From Promethearchaeota archaeon Loki_b32 (GTDB lineage: Archaea > Asgardarchaeota > Lokiarchaeia > Sigyniarchaeales > SOKP01), in contig NJBH01000013.1 of NCBI GenBank assembly GCA_005223125.1, positions 1 through 32,238 of the forward strand: 32,238 bases of DNA, in the 5' to 3' direction. Shown here one piece after another: positions 24,690 to 32,238 of this stretch. The position numbers and the translations under genes were made by a program. Numbering within the stretch: position 1 is the first letter of the stretch; each line of letters begins with the position of its first letter. The notes under the pieces are model-generated. The model saw nothing but the letters and a program-made list of their open reading frames with translations, did not search any database and was not told where the DNA came from.

Positions 24690-26282
24690 TTAGAACCCAA
24701 CTGCTTGCCCATCTTTGCGCCAATCTGATGCCCCTAAATACCCATCATCTAATTTATATATTAATTGAGCTCCTCCAAATTTATAAAAATGTTCTTTAGA
24801 GACAATATGTCCAAGCTTAGATAGACCTTCATAAATAGTATTCTTAAATCCTGATTCAAGAATAACATCCCTACCATTCATTAATCTCCATCTAGGTGCA
24901 TCGATAGCTGTTTGTGGATTTTGGCCATCTAGGAATATTCTAATCATCATCTGAGCATGGCCTTGTGGTTGCATTGATCCTCCCATGACACCGAATGAGA
25001 TTAAAGGTTCTCCTTGCTTTGTCACAAATGCAGGAATTATTGTATGATAGGGTCTTTTATTCGGACCAACTTGATTTGGGTGTCCTTCTATTAAATTAAA
25101 ACCATTAGCTCGATTTTGAAGAGTGATACCAGTTCCTGGAATAACAATTCCTGATCCAAATCCCATATAATTTGATTGAATATAAGAAACCATTATTCCT
25201 TCGGCATCAGCAGTTGTTAAATATACGGTATCTCCAAACTTAGGCACACCTGCATCAAACTGTTGAGCAATCTTTAAATCAATTAGCTTTGCTCTGTCTT
25301 TTAAATAGTTTGGGTTTAGGAAAAAATTAGGTTTAAACTCTAAAGTTGCTGGATCAGAAACATATCGATAAGCATCTGCAAAGGCTAGCTTCATTGCTTC
25401 GATTTGTAGATGTATGCATTCCACCGAATCTGATTCATAGAATGCTAAATCAAGATTTTTGAAAATACCCAACATAATTAAGGCTGCTAATCCCTGACCG
25501 TTGGGGGGAATTTCATGCAATGAAATTTCATTTAATTCTATTGAAATTGGTTTTTCCCATGTGATCTTATGATTCTGTAGATCTTCAATTGTAATTAGGC
25601 CTCCTGTATTTTTCGCATGTTTTGCAATCTTTTTTGCTAAAATTCCGCTATAGAACGCTTCTCCCTCTGTTTCAGCGATAAGCCTTAGTGTTTTTGCCTG
25701 ATCTGCTGATTTAAAGATTTCTCCTGGTCTTGGAGCCTTCCTATTTATCATAAAGGCATTATGAAAATCTGGAAATTCTTGCCTTTTAAATCTCTTTAAA
25801 AGATGAGGCCAAATTTTTGATGTAATCGGTGAGACTAAAAATCCATGTTCTGCGTAATTAATAGCGGGCTCAAATAGTTCCTTAAATTCTAATCGACCAT
25901 ATTTTGTAGATAATTCAACCCAAGCAGAAACGGCTCCTGGTATTGTTACAGAATCCCAACCAGATTCAGGCATTGATTTATAATTAGAAAAGTGCTCTAT
26001 TGTCCATGCCGCTGGTGATCTACCTGAAGCATTTAAACCAACTATTTTTTTACCATCCCATAAAATCGCAAAAGCATCACTTCCAATCCCATTCATAGTT
26101 GGTTCAACTATTGTCAATGCTATTGCAGAAGCAATAGCAGCATCTACAGCATTTCCTCCCTTCATTATCATTTGAAGTCCCGCTTGAGATGCTAACGGTT
26201 GAGATGTTGAAACTATATTTTTTGCCAAAATAGGCATTCTTTGGGAGGGATAAGTAAATTCCCAGTTAAAATTAACATTCAA
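24690..26282 (-). CDS. Gamma-glutamyltransferase family protein, cytoplasmic type
   Basis: The frame starts at a TTG directly after an in-frame stop, giving 530 residues. The next ATG (26237) would cut into the conserved MPILAKNIVSTSQPLASQAG block. Other family blocks are KGGNAVDAAIASAIAL (41-56), WDSVTIPGAVSAW (109-121) and the autoprocessing site FGDTVYLTTADAEG, where Thr352 should become the N-terminal nucleophile of the small subunit. FGSGIVIPGTGITLQNR and FGVMGGSMQPQGHAQ follow as in active enzymes. The family transfers or hydrolyses the gamma-glutamyl group of glutathione-like peptides, and close relatives act on acylated beta-lactams or other amides. No signal peptide is present, so it should act in the cytoplasm, and glutathione may not be the substrate. 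Confidence 0.92.
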   Translation of the reverse strand: MNVNFNWEFTYPSQRMPILAKNIVSTSQPLASQAGLQMIMKGGNAVDAAIASAIALTIVEPTMNGIGSDAFAILWDGKKIVGLNASGRSPAAWTIEHFSNYKSMPESGWDSVTIPGAVSAWVELSTKYGRLEFKELFEPAINYAEHGFLVSPITSKIWPHLLKRFKRQEFPDFHNAFMINRKAPRPGEIFKSADQAKTLRLIAETEGEAFYSGILAKKIAKHAKNTGGLITIEDLQNHKITWEKPISIELNEISLHEIPPNGQGLAALIMLGIFKNLDLAFYESDSVECIHLQIEAMKLAFADAYRYVSDPATLEFKPNFFLNPNYLKDRAKLIDLKIAQQFDAGVPKFGDTVYLTTADAEGIMVSYIQSNYMGFGSGIVIPGTGITLQNRANGFNLIEGHPNQVGPNKRPYHTIIPAFVTKQGEPLISFGVMGGSMQPQGHAQMMIRIFLDGQNPQTAIDAPRWRLMNGRDVILESGFKNTIYEGLSKLGHIVSKEHFYKFGGAQLIYKLDDGYLGASDWRKDGQAVGF

Positions 26283-26396
26283 TCAAGCTCACTGTACTTT
26301 AATACTGTTATTTTATAATAATAAAGTCTAAAAATCCCTTTTCCTTTATAATAATTGTAATCAAGATTGTTTAATAGATATTCTTAATGAATCGAT

Positions 26397-27305
26397 ATGG
26401 CTATAAAAATCCCCCCTGATCAAATTGTTATTAGACCTCCAGTAGAAGCTTATTCTGTTTTAATACCTGTGACTGGTGGATGTGCATGGAATAAATGTAG
26501 ATTCTGTGGAACTTATAAAGGTGTATATGGAGTTACTCAGAATTATGCAATACGGTCTTTAGAGGATGTTAAAAAAGATATTGATAAATATGCTGAGAGT
26601 AATTATCATGGTTTTCCGGTATTTTTAGCAGGAGGCAATCCTACTTCTGCACCAACAGATTACTTAGTTGATATTATCGAATATGTTAGAGCTAAATTAA
26701 GAAATGTTCCACGAATAAGTTGTTACGCTAAATCCTTAGATATTCTAAGAAAATCTGATTATGAATTAAAAGCATTAGCAAAAGCAGGATTGGACATTGT
26801 TTATATGGGATTGGAGAGCGGCTCAAATACTATACTAAGAATTATGAAAAAAGGAACTAATGCCGAATCTATGATAAAAGCAGGGAAGAGAATGTTAAAT
26901 GCGGGAATTATGATCTCATTATACATCATCTTGGGATTAGGAAGTTATAAATATTCAGAAGAACATGTAAGGGAGACTGCAAGAGTATTAACCGAAATAA
27001 ATCCAACTATTTTTAGATTTCGAACTTTGAATATTTTACCTGGAACCCCTCTCTGGGATGAATGGAAATCAGGTGACTTTAAATTATTAAGTCCAGTAGA
27101 AAATTTAAAGGAAGAAAGAGAAATCATAGCAAAATTAGGTGAAAATGTTACATCTCAGGTTTTTAACGACCATGTATCTAATTATTGTGCAATAGAATCT
27201 TCAAATATTCAAGAAGATCGTGAAAAGTTTATATTAACATTAGATTTTTATATTAATAATCCTAAAATGCAAAACTTACAAAGAAAGAACTTAACTCGCA
27301 TGTAA
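26397..27305 (+). CDS. Radical SAM protein (CX4CX2C type)
   Basis: The protein has 302 residues. The cluster motif is CAWNKCRFC with Cys29, Cys34 and Cys37, a four-residue first gap as in the GCxxNKCxFC group of HemN/YgiQ-like radical SAM proteins. It also has VFLAGGNPTSAPTDYLVDII, a GLESGS strand end near 141-146 and LGLGSYKYSEEHV. It is homologous over most of its length to the radical SAM protein at 11465-12388, which has the canonical spacing. The substrate is unknown. It stands alone between the gamma-glutamyltransferase gene (divergent) and the convergent roadblock-like gene. Confidence 0.9.
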   Translation: MAIKIPPDQIVIRPPVEAYSVLIPVTGGCAWNKCRFCGTYKGVYGVTQNYAIRSLEDVKKDIDKYAESNYHGFPVFLAGGNPTSAPTDYLVDIIEYVRAKLRNVPRISCYAKSLDILRKSDYELKALAKAGLDIVYMGLESGSNTILRIMKKGTNAESMIKAGKRMLNAGIMISLYIILGLGSYKYSEEHVRETARVLTEINPTIFRFRTLNILPGTPLWDEWKSGDFKLLSPVENLKEEREIIAKLGENVTSQVFNDHVSNYCAIESSNIQEDREKFILTLDFYINNPKMQNLQRKNLTRM

Positions 27306-27339
27306 AAAATTAATTTTAAGATTATAATATACTATCCGG

Positions 27340-28644
27340 TTAAATATCAAGGACTTCTTTTATAATTGTTAATATTTCTTCTTGATTAAACAAATTTGTA
27401 TCACCAGTTTTTTTAAACATCTCAATTTGTTCGATATAATTTGATTCGAATAGATTTGTTAGATAATTAAGTCTTTCTTTAAAACTGGCATCTGCAGGTT
27501 TAAAAAGAAAGCATACTAAATGTATATATTTGCCATAAGTAGCTTGGACATAAAAACCTTTATAATTAATCTCTTCCATTATTGATCCACCAATTTGAGA
27601 TACAAATGAATCCATTGCAGTTAAAAATCCTGATACTAATGCTTGTTCATTGAAATTTTCACTAGCGTAGTTAATAATAGGAGTTCCACTTGTTCTTTCC
27701 ATAATTATTAAATCTCTGAATATCTCTGAATATTCTGGTTTTCTATCATCCTTAAGTAGTAATTTATTGTGTTCAAGATTATTATAAATATCAAAAAGTC
27801 TATAATCGAATGATTCAAATGAGCTTGATTCGTCAAAATAATAATCTGATAGTTTAATCACTTGAGAAGGAGCTCTCATAGGCTCTCTTGGTAGTGCTCT
27901 TATAAAATTGTTCCTGGCCTCAAAATCATATTTATCATTTTTTTTTCCTTTGGTTAAACCATAAACTATTTTCCGTGATGGATCGACAACATAAATCCAA
28001 CAATTTAAGCTTTTCATATCAGAAATAAGTTTTTTAAATCCTATTTTAAGAGCACCCATTGGAGTGGTTACAAAAATATTCCAACTAGCAACTTTTGAAG
28101 CTTTTCCTATTGATTTCTTAGTTTCCAGATAAGTCTCTGCGTTAATGTTAACTCCATTCATTACAAATACCGCTCCTGTTTTTACTTTGGATTTTTTAAT
28201 TGTTAAATACATGTCCATTTTGGTTGAAATAGAGTTAAATGAAGTATTATAAACTACAATCTCAAGATCAGCACAATGATCCGCAAAAGTGTCAATTAAA
28301 TCTTGCTTAGCGATAAAATCTAAATGATATAAATACTTCTTAAATGTTTTTGAACTAATTATTGCATTTCCACAATATTCCAAGGGATCATCATACTTTT
28401 TCTGCCAATCGGTTGTATTATAAATATTAGTTAAATGCACCAAAATACGCTTTATATATTCAAGTCTAGTAAGAGATTCATTATCACCGATAAAAATTCC
28501 ATACTCCCTCATGAATGCCAATAACTCTTTAATCGTACAATTAATTAATATATAATTAATAGAAAATAGACCAAATTTCTTTTCGCTTTTATTTATAAGG
28601 TATGGAATAATAGTGTCTACAGTAAGTTCTGTTTCAGTTCCCAT
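27340..28644 (-). CDS. Protein with possible C-terminal roadblock/longin-like domain
   Basis: The 434-residue protein has no family motif I can name with certainty. The N-terminal 90 residues are helical. A middle alpha/beta part (about 120-260) contains GAVFVMNGVNINAETYL and SLNCWIYVVDPSRKIVYGL. The last 125 residues alternate strand and helix as in roadblock/LC7 or longin folds: RDLIIMERTSGTPIINYASE, LVSGFLTAMDSFVSQIGGSI, YKGFYVQATYGKYIHLVCFL. In Asgard archaea such small domains are common and, in eukaryotes, bind small GTPases. A GTPase-linked regulatory role is therefore possible but is only inferred. The protein lacks membrane segments. It stands alone, ending 35 bases from the convergent radical SAM gene. 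Confidence 0.6.
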   Translation of the reverse strand: MGTETELTVDTIIPYLINKSEKKFGLFSINYILINCTIKELLAFMREYGIFIGDNESLTRLEYIKRILVHLTNIYNTTDWQKKYDDPLEYCGNAIISSKTFKKYLYHLDFIAKQDLIDTFADHCADLEIVVYNTSFNSISTKMDMYLTIKKSKVKTGAVFVMNGVNINAETYLETKKSIGKASKVASWNIFVTTPMGALKIGFKKLISDMKSLNCWIYVVDPSRKIVYGLTKGKKNDKYDFEARNNFIRALPREPMRAPSQVIKLSDYYFDESSSFESFDYRLFDIYNNLEHNKLLLKDDRKPEYSEIFRDLIIMERTSGTPIINYASENFNEQALVSGFLTAMDSFVSQIGGSIMEEINYKGFYVQATYGKYIHLVCFLFKPADASFKERLNYLTNLFESNYIEQIEMFKKTGDTNLFNQEEILTIIKEVLDI

Positions 28645-28738
28645 TTTACCACTTAACCCTTTAATTTGAACAAAATAAATTAGATGTTTATATTTACATC
28701 TATGGTAATTAAAAATATTTATAATATATATAAAGTAT

Positions 28739-28751
28739 AAAAAAAAAAAAA
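28739..28751 (-). terminator. Oligo-T tract downstream of the regulator gene
   Basis: An uninterrupted A-run on the plus strand is an oligo-T tract for minus-strand transcription. It lies about 95 bases after the stop of the winged-helix regulator gene and before the ATG of the next minus-strand gene. It is a plausible archaeal termination site and would separate the two transcripts. Confidence 0.35.
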
Positions 28752-28845
28752 TGTCGTTTTTAAATCACGTACTAAGAAAATTCTTTGAACTTTGTAATCA
28801 TTAAAAAACAAAAAGAAATAATCAAAACTAGAATTAAATTGGTAT

Positions 28846-29910
28846 CTAATATAACTCAATTAGTTTATCTATTTTTTTAACATATTCACTATACTCTGAT
28901 ATAACACCCAAAATATAGTCACAAATTTTATAAATCTGAGCAAAAGCTTCTAAATTTTCTAATTCAGACTTATTGTTCTCTAACTCTAACTTCATAATTT
29001 CTAACTCTTTCCCCCATTTTGTTATTCTATTGATAATATGCCTTGATAATCTGATTAGTATTAATGAATCAGCACCGTAGGTTATTTTACCCTTAGGAGA
29101 AGTCTCTTCTTTATAGATAAGCTTATTCTCTAAAAGTTGATTTACTTCCTCAGAAATTTTCCCAGATGATAATCCAGTAATTTCGTTTAATGTTTCTTGA
29201 GTGAGATATTTCCTTGTCATAAAATATCCTAAAATCTTAATAAACATAGGGTCACGGGTAGAAAACATTGGCGAAGCTAAAAGTTGATTTATTATATCAC
29301 TCTCAATTAAATAAACTTCTTCATCAAATCGTATTTCCTTCATATCATTATGGACATATTTAGATCGCTCGGAAGATTTTGTTGAGTATTGTTTTTGAAT
29401 TTCCTCAGATAAAATCCCGTCAGAAGAAAATATTTTTTTATAGATTTCAAAACTTTCAATCAATTCATCAATTCTTTGTGAAAGATGTTTAGCACCTTTC
29501 TTAGATTGTCCAATTAATTTCTTTAAGGTTTCAATTTTATTTTTTAGATAAATTTCTATAGAACCTAAACTACTTACTGCGATCTCAATCGCTCTAGTAG
29601 TAAGAACCTCAAGCTTACCAGAAAAAGAATACGTAAAGGTATGAGTACGGTCAATGCGTTGTTTTTGAAAGTGTTCTGTCCCTGTCATGACCGATAGATA
29701 AGTTGATACTGTACCCATTGAAAATCCTGTCAATTCTTTTATCTCTTTCTGAGTTAACTTCCCATGAATAAGTAAATAACAGGCGATTGCTGACATTTTG
29801 GGATTAGCTCTCTTACTTTGTCCGATATCTAAAAGAATTTCTACAAGTTTGTTTTCATATATGCGTAATTTTTCATCGAAAAGATGACTTTGTTCCTCTT
29901 CTTCTGACAT
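28846..29910 (-). CDS. Double winged-helix regulator, GbsR/MarR-like
   Basis: The protein (354 residues) holds two similar DNA-binding units. Unit one, about 18-110: MSAIACYLLIHGKLTQKEIKEL then SMGTVSTYLSVM as the recognition helix and a short wing (HTFTYSF). Unit two, about 210-300: PMFIKILGYFMTRKYLTQETLN, LSSGKISEEVNQLLENKLI and a wing KGKITYGAD. Each is followed by a long coiled-coil helix, as in GbsR-type regulators. Two units in one chain could make a pseudo-dimer. It is divergent from the ABC exporter genes across a 517-base spacer, so I expect it to control them and itself. The effector is unknown. The Lys-rich hinge after residue 135 may be flexible. Confidence 0.85.
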   Translation of the reverse strand: MSEEEEQSHLFDEKLRIYENKLVEILLDIGQSKRANPKMSAIACYLLIHGKLTQKEIKELTGFSMGTVSTYLSVMTGTEHFQKQRIDRTHTFTYSFSGKLEVLTTRAIEIAVSSLGSIEIYLKNKIETLKKLIGQSKKGAKHLSQRIDELIESFEIYKKIFSSDGILSEEIQKQYSTKSSERSKYVHNDMKEIRFDEEVYLIESDIINQLLASPMFSTRDPMFIKILGYFMTRKYLTQETLNEITGLSSGKISEEVNQLLENKLIYKEETSPKGKITYGADSLILIRLSRHIINRITKWGKELEIMKLELENNKSELENLEAFAQIYKICDYILGVISEYSEYVKKIDKLIELY

Positions 29911-30427
29911 AACTCGTTTTATATTATGTATTTTGTCTAATTTATTTAATTTTAAGTTCTCCTTGATAAATATTATATAAAAACTTGAATTTAAATCTTT
30001 TCATGAAATTTGAAATTTAAAAATCTTTTCTTGTTGTAAGGTCTTAGAACTTTTTATGAAAATATTACGGAAAACCTGTTCTTGGACTTATAGACGATAT
30101 AAGCTCTTTATGGCGCTTTAGATTGAAGTATAACAATGACATCTCCGTATTCGCGCGTAATAATTTACTATCGATTTGCTTTTGTCGAAAATTTTTATAC
30201 TTTTTTATAAATTTCAAAGAATATGAAACATAACCTTAGAGCTAAATATCTAAAATTATTATGATTTTATATGATAACATTTAAATACTCAGGTTTATTA
30301 TTAATATTTGGATTTCTCAATTTTCAAGTTTTATGAAAACTGAGAAGGTGTGTTTAATTTAGGTATGAATAAAAGTTAAATTTCAAAAAGATTTAATTAA
30401 AATTAAAGAAAACAGAGTTTATAACAA
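29911..30427. promoter_or_regulatory. Divergent regulatory spacer of regulator and ABC exporter
   Basis: This 517-base gap has no intact gene. For the regulator, the minus strand carries TTTTTATATAAT at about 29972-29984 as a TATA candidate. For the exporter, TTTAAATA near 30280-30288 is a candidate about 140 bases before the ATG. A short inverted repeat AGTTTT-ATG-AAAACT (30327-30341) lies downstream and could be an operator, though in AT-rich DNA a six-base arm is weak evidence. A GC-richer block at 30060-30240 looks like an old gene remnant. Confidence 0.35.
30065..30235 (-). pseudogene. Remnant of a foreign gene, possibly a transposase tail
   Basis: The minus strand is open for 56 codons between two stops and encodes …RQKQIDSKLLRANTEMSLLY followed by FNLKRHKELISSISPRTGFP. 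The pattern of an acidic residue, SL, then NLKR is reminiscent of the final helix of IS1182/IS5-type DDE transposases. The GC content (CGC, GCG, CCG codons) exceeds that of the flanks. There is no plausible start and no inverted repeats, so at best it is a fragment. The plus strand is also open here, so the coding strand is not certain. Confidence 0.3.
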
Positions 30428-31342
30428 ATGTCTAAAGAAATTATTATTCAAATCCAAAACTTAACAAAATATTATGGTAAATCACGTGGTATTGAAAAAC
30501 TAAATCTTGAAATATACAAAGGTGAAATATTTGGATTACTAGGTCCTAATGGAGCGGGAAAAACAACAACTTGTAGAGTTCTTCTTGATTTGATCCGAAA
30601 AACTTCAGGTGAAGCACAGATTTTTAATCTTGATGTACACCATCATTCAATTGAAATTCGTCAGCGTACTGCTTACCTTCCTGGTGATTTAGGTTTATTT
30701 CAAGAAAAAACTGCTAGAAGAAACCTACAATATCTTCTTGGCCTTTATGAAAATCATATTCCGATCAGGCGAATTGAGGAGTTGGCAGGGATATTCGGGT
30801 TAGACCTTGACAGAAAAGTTAAAGAACTCAGTAAGGGGAATAAGCAAAAAGTAGGAATAGTGCTTGCATTAGCCCCAAAAGTAGATCTTCTCATTTTAGA
30901 TGAACCTACAGCTGGATTAGATCCTCTAATCACAGCTGAATTCTATAAGATCCTTCATGAACAGCAAGAGGAGACAGGTTCAACTGTACTTCTTAGCTCT
31001 CACTTGCTTGGTGAAGTTGAAAAAGTAGCTCATCGTGTTGGTATCATAAGAGAAGGATCATTAGTTGAGGTAGCGACAGTACAGCAACTAAAAAGCATGG
31101 CAATGAAGGAGATTAAGGTTGAATTTGCCACTAAAGTTGCACTACAGAAATTCTCTGATCAACTACCTTCTAAAATTGTAGAAAGTGTTATTTTAAATGA
31201 AACACGTGCTTCATTTATGATTGCTCGGGAAGAATTAACTAAAATATTAAACCTACTTTCAAAATCTGAGATCTTAGACATAGAAGTTACAAGTCCAGCG
31301 CTTGAGGATATATTTTTGAAATATTATGAGGTGGTATCGTAA
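30428..31342 (+). CDS. ABC transporter ATP-binding protein (ABC-2 type)
   Basis: The protein has 304 residues. Walker A is GPNGAGKTTT (39-48), the signature LSKGNKQ (134-140), Walker B LLILDEPTAGLD (154-165) and the switch His lies in LLSSHLLGEVE near 194. The Q-loop position reads YLPGDLGLF without a clear Gln. A C-terminal extension of about 80 residues (from about 220) is typical of CcmA/NatA-like exporters. It energises the membrane protein encoded directly after it, probably for efflux of a drug, lipid or ion. The gene has a leader of over 100 bases if the TATA candidate near 30284 is used, and it is divergent from the double winged-helix regulator. Confidence 0.95.
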   Translation: MSKEIIIQIQNLTKYYGKSRGIEKLNLEIYKGEIFGLLGPNGAGKTTTCRVLLDLIRKTSGEAQIFNLDVHHHSIEIRQRTAYLPGDLGLFQEKTARRNLQYLLGLYENHIPIRRIEELAGIFGLDLDRKVKELSKGNKQKVGIVLALAPKVDLLILDEPTAGLDPLITAEFYKILHEQQEETGSTVLLSSHLLGEVEKVAHRVGIIREGSLVEVATVQQLKSMAMKEIKVEFATKVALQKFSDQLPSKIVESVILNETRASFMIAREELTKILNLLSKSEILDIEVTSPALEDIFLKYYEVVS

Positions 31343-32164
31343 ATGAAACGATTTTTCAGTTCAATTAAGGAGTTAATTTTAGAAAAGAAATTCATGATTC
31401 TAATATTAGGTGGCGGAATTGGCTTATTAAGCTTTTTTATAGTAGCTCTGATATCGGATTTAGATTTACAGTCAATGCAGGATATTTTTAGCGCATTTCC
31501 TGAGGAATTTTTGGAATTTTTTGGAGACTTGGCGGTATTAGCTAACCCTTATGGATTTTGGACTATGGAAATGTTGAGCTTTATTTGGCTATATGCAGGG
31601 ATTCTTTTTATCTTTACGGCTAGTTCTCTCCTCTCTCATGAAGTAGAAAATAAAACAATTGATCTTTCCCTCTCTAAACCAATTTCTCGGTACAATTTCC
31701 TTGGAAGTAAAATCACATTCCTTTATGTATTTATAATGACAACAATTGGTATTTTCTTTCTAATTACTCTAGGAAGTATGGCAGCTTCATCAACATTTAG
31801 AACAGAAGGTATTTTCTTAGAGAGATTTTTAGCAGCTTATTTTTCTGTTGTTCTCTTCCTCGGAGCGTTAGCAATGGTAGCTAAATTCATGTCGACAATA
31901 TTCTTAAGTACGAAAAAGTCAATTGCATTGGGAGTGATGATTTTATTTATAATGTTTTTTCTCGGTGAGTTTTATGTGTATATGGATGAGGCAATACAGG
32001 ATATTAAATACATTTCAATTTTCTATTATTTCAATCCTGTCGATTATATGGTAAATGCAGACACCGCTATATTTACTCGAGATATTGTAATATTAGGAAC
32101 AATCAACGTTGCTCTCATCGTTGGCAGTTTATTTATTTTTAATAGGAAGGATATCCCAAATTAA
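31343..32164 (+). CDS. ABC-2 family transporter permease
   Basis: The 273-residue protein has six likely membrane helices at about 16-38, 72-95, 120-146, 160-182, 190-212 and 246-266. It has an SLLSHEVENKTIDLSLSKPI segment at about 93-112, which is the conserved cytoplasmic block of NatB/ABC-2 permeases (E..x.TidlllskPisR). Its ATG follows the stop of the ATPase gene with no gap, and GAGGTGGT (31328-31335) inside the end of that gene is a strong ribosome binding site. The two proteins therefore form one exporter. The exported compound is unknown. Confidence 0.92.
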   Translation: MKRFFSSIKELILEKKFMILILGGGIGLLSFFIVALISDLDLQSMQDIFSAFPEEFLEFFGDLAVLANPYGFWTMEMLSFIWLYAGILFIFTASSLLSHEVENKTIDLSLSKPISRYNFLGSKITFLYVFIMTTIGIFFLITLGSMAASSTFRTEGIFLERFLAAYFSVVLFLGALAMVAKFMSTIFLSTKKSIALGVMILFIMFFLGEFYVYMDEAIQDIKYISIFYYFNPVDYMVNADTAIFTRDIVILGTINVALIVGSLFIFNRKDIPN

Positions 32165-32165
32165 T

Positions 32166-32191
32166 TTTTAAAACTTTTTTTTTATTATTCA
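32166..32191 (+). terminator. Oligo-T terminator after the exporter operon
   Basis: Two T-runs (five and nine T) follow within 26 bases of the permease stop, separated by AAAAC. This fits archaeal intrinsic termination of the two-gene transcript. Confidence 0.5.
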
Positions 32192-32238
32192 GATAAGTTT
32201 AAATCTCTTTCTTAAGCTTGTTTATAATCTAAAATCTC

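Overview
The window is about 30% GC and looks like a chromosomal segment of an Asgard archaeon, most likely of the Lokiarchaeia type. The signs are a Ras/Rab-like small GTPase with a DFGGQE switch, a catalytic Rpn11/CSN5-like JAMM (MPN+) protein, two long leucine-rich-repeat proteins (one with an N-terminal domain I associate with lokiarchaeal LRR proteins), an isoprenoid diphosphate synthase suited to ether lipids, archaeal GGTGATC/GGAG ribosome binding sites, and many genes without any visible ribosome binding site. There is no rRNA, tRNA, CRISPR array or intact insertion sequence that I can see.

Layout. (1) Positions 1-562 do not fit the rest. They hold a GC-richer fragment of a GH31 glycosidase resembling animal MYORG, followed by non-coding sequence, and they abut an archaeal-type reading frame that is already open when it appears at 563. 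I read this as a probable chimeric contig end. (2) 563-7414 is one giant protein of unknown function (at least 2,283 residues), lacking its true start. (3) 7435-10673 holds an LRR protein, a two-helix membrane protein with a zinc ribbon, a VOC/PhnB-like protein and a gene graveyard: a duplicated zinc-ribbon gene tail and two antisense gene remnants. (4) 10674-14804 has an all-helical protein with a possible C-terminal winged helix, facing a three-gene minus-strand run: JAMM-TPR protein, C2HC zinc-finger protein (apparently starting at ATT), radical SAM protein. (5) 15068-18871 has a lipid/membrane-anchored oligopeptide-type substrate-binding protein with two stalk repeats, and comD/comE-like sulfopyruvate decarboxylase subunits. 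A duplicate of the binding-protein gene tail forms the end of comE. (6) 18998-27305 is a mixed housekeeping stretch: membrane protein, AMACR-type CoA-transferase family enzyme, HEAT-LRR protein, YfcE-like phosphoesterase, polyprenyl synthase, small GTPase, gamma-glutamyltransferase and a second radical SAM protein. (7) 27340-32164 has a probable roadblock/longin-type regulatory protein, a double winged-helix GbsR/MarR-like regulator, a spacer with a GC-richer remnant that may be an old transposase end, and a two-gene ABC-2 exporter that the regulator probably controls.

The most interesting points are: the JAMM-TPR / C2HC zinc-finger / radical SAM run with a PCI-like gene facing it, which may be a ubiquitin-related or PCI-MPN-like module; the ATT start with a textbook Shine-Dalgarno; and two independent cases where the last 14-18 codons of a gene plus 40-80 bases downstream have been copied nearby, once onto the end of an unrelated enzyme. 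All functional calls are from reading motifs by eye; no database search was run.
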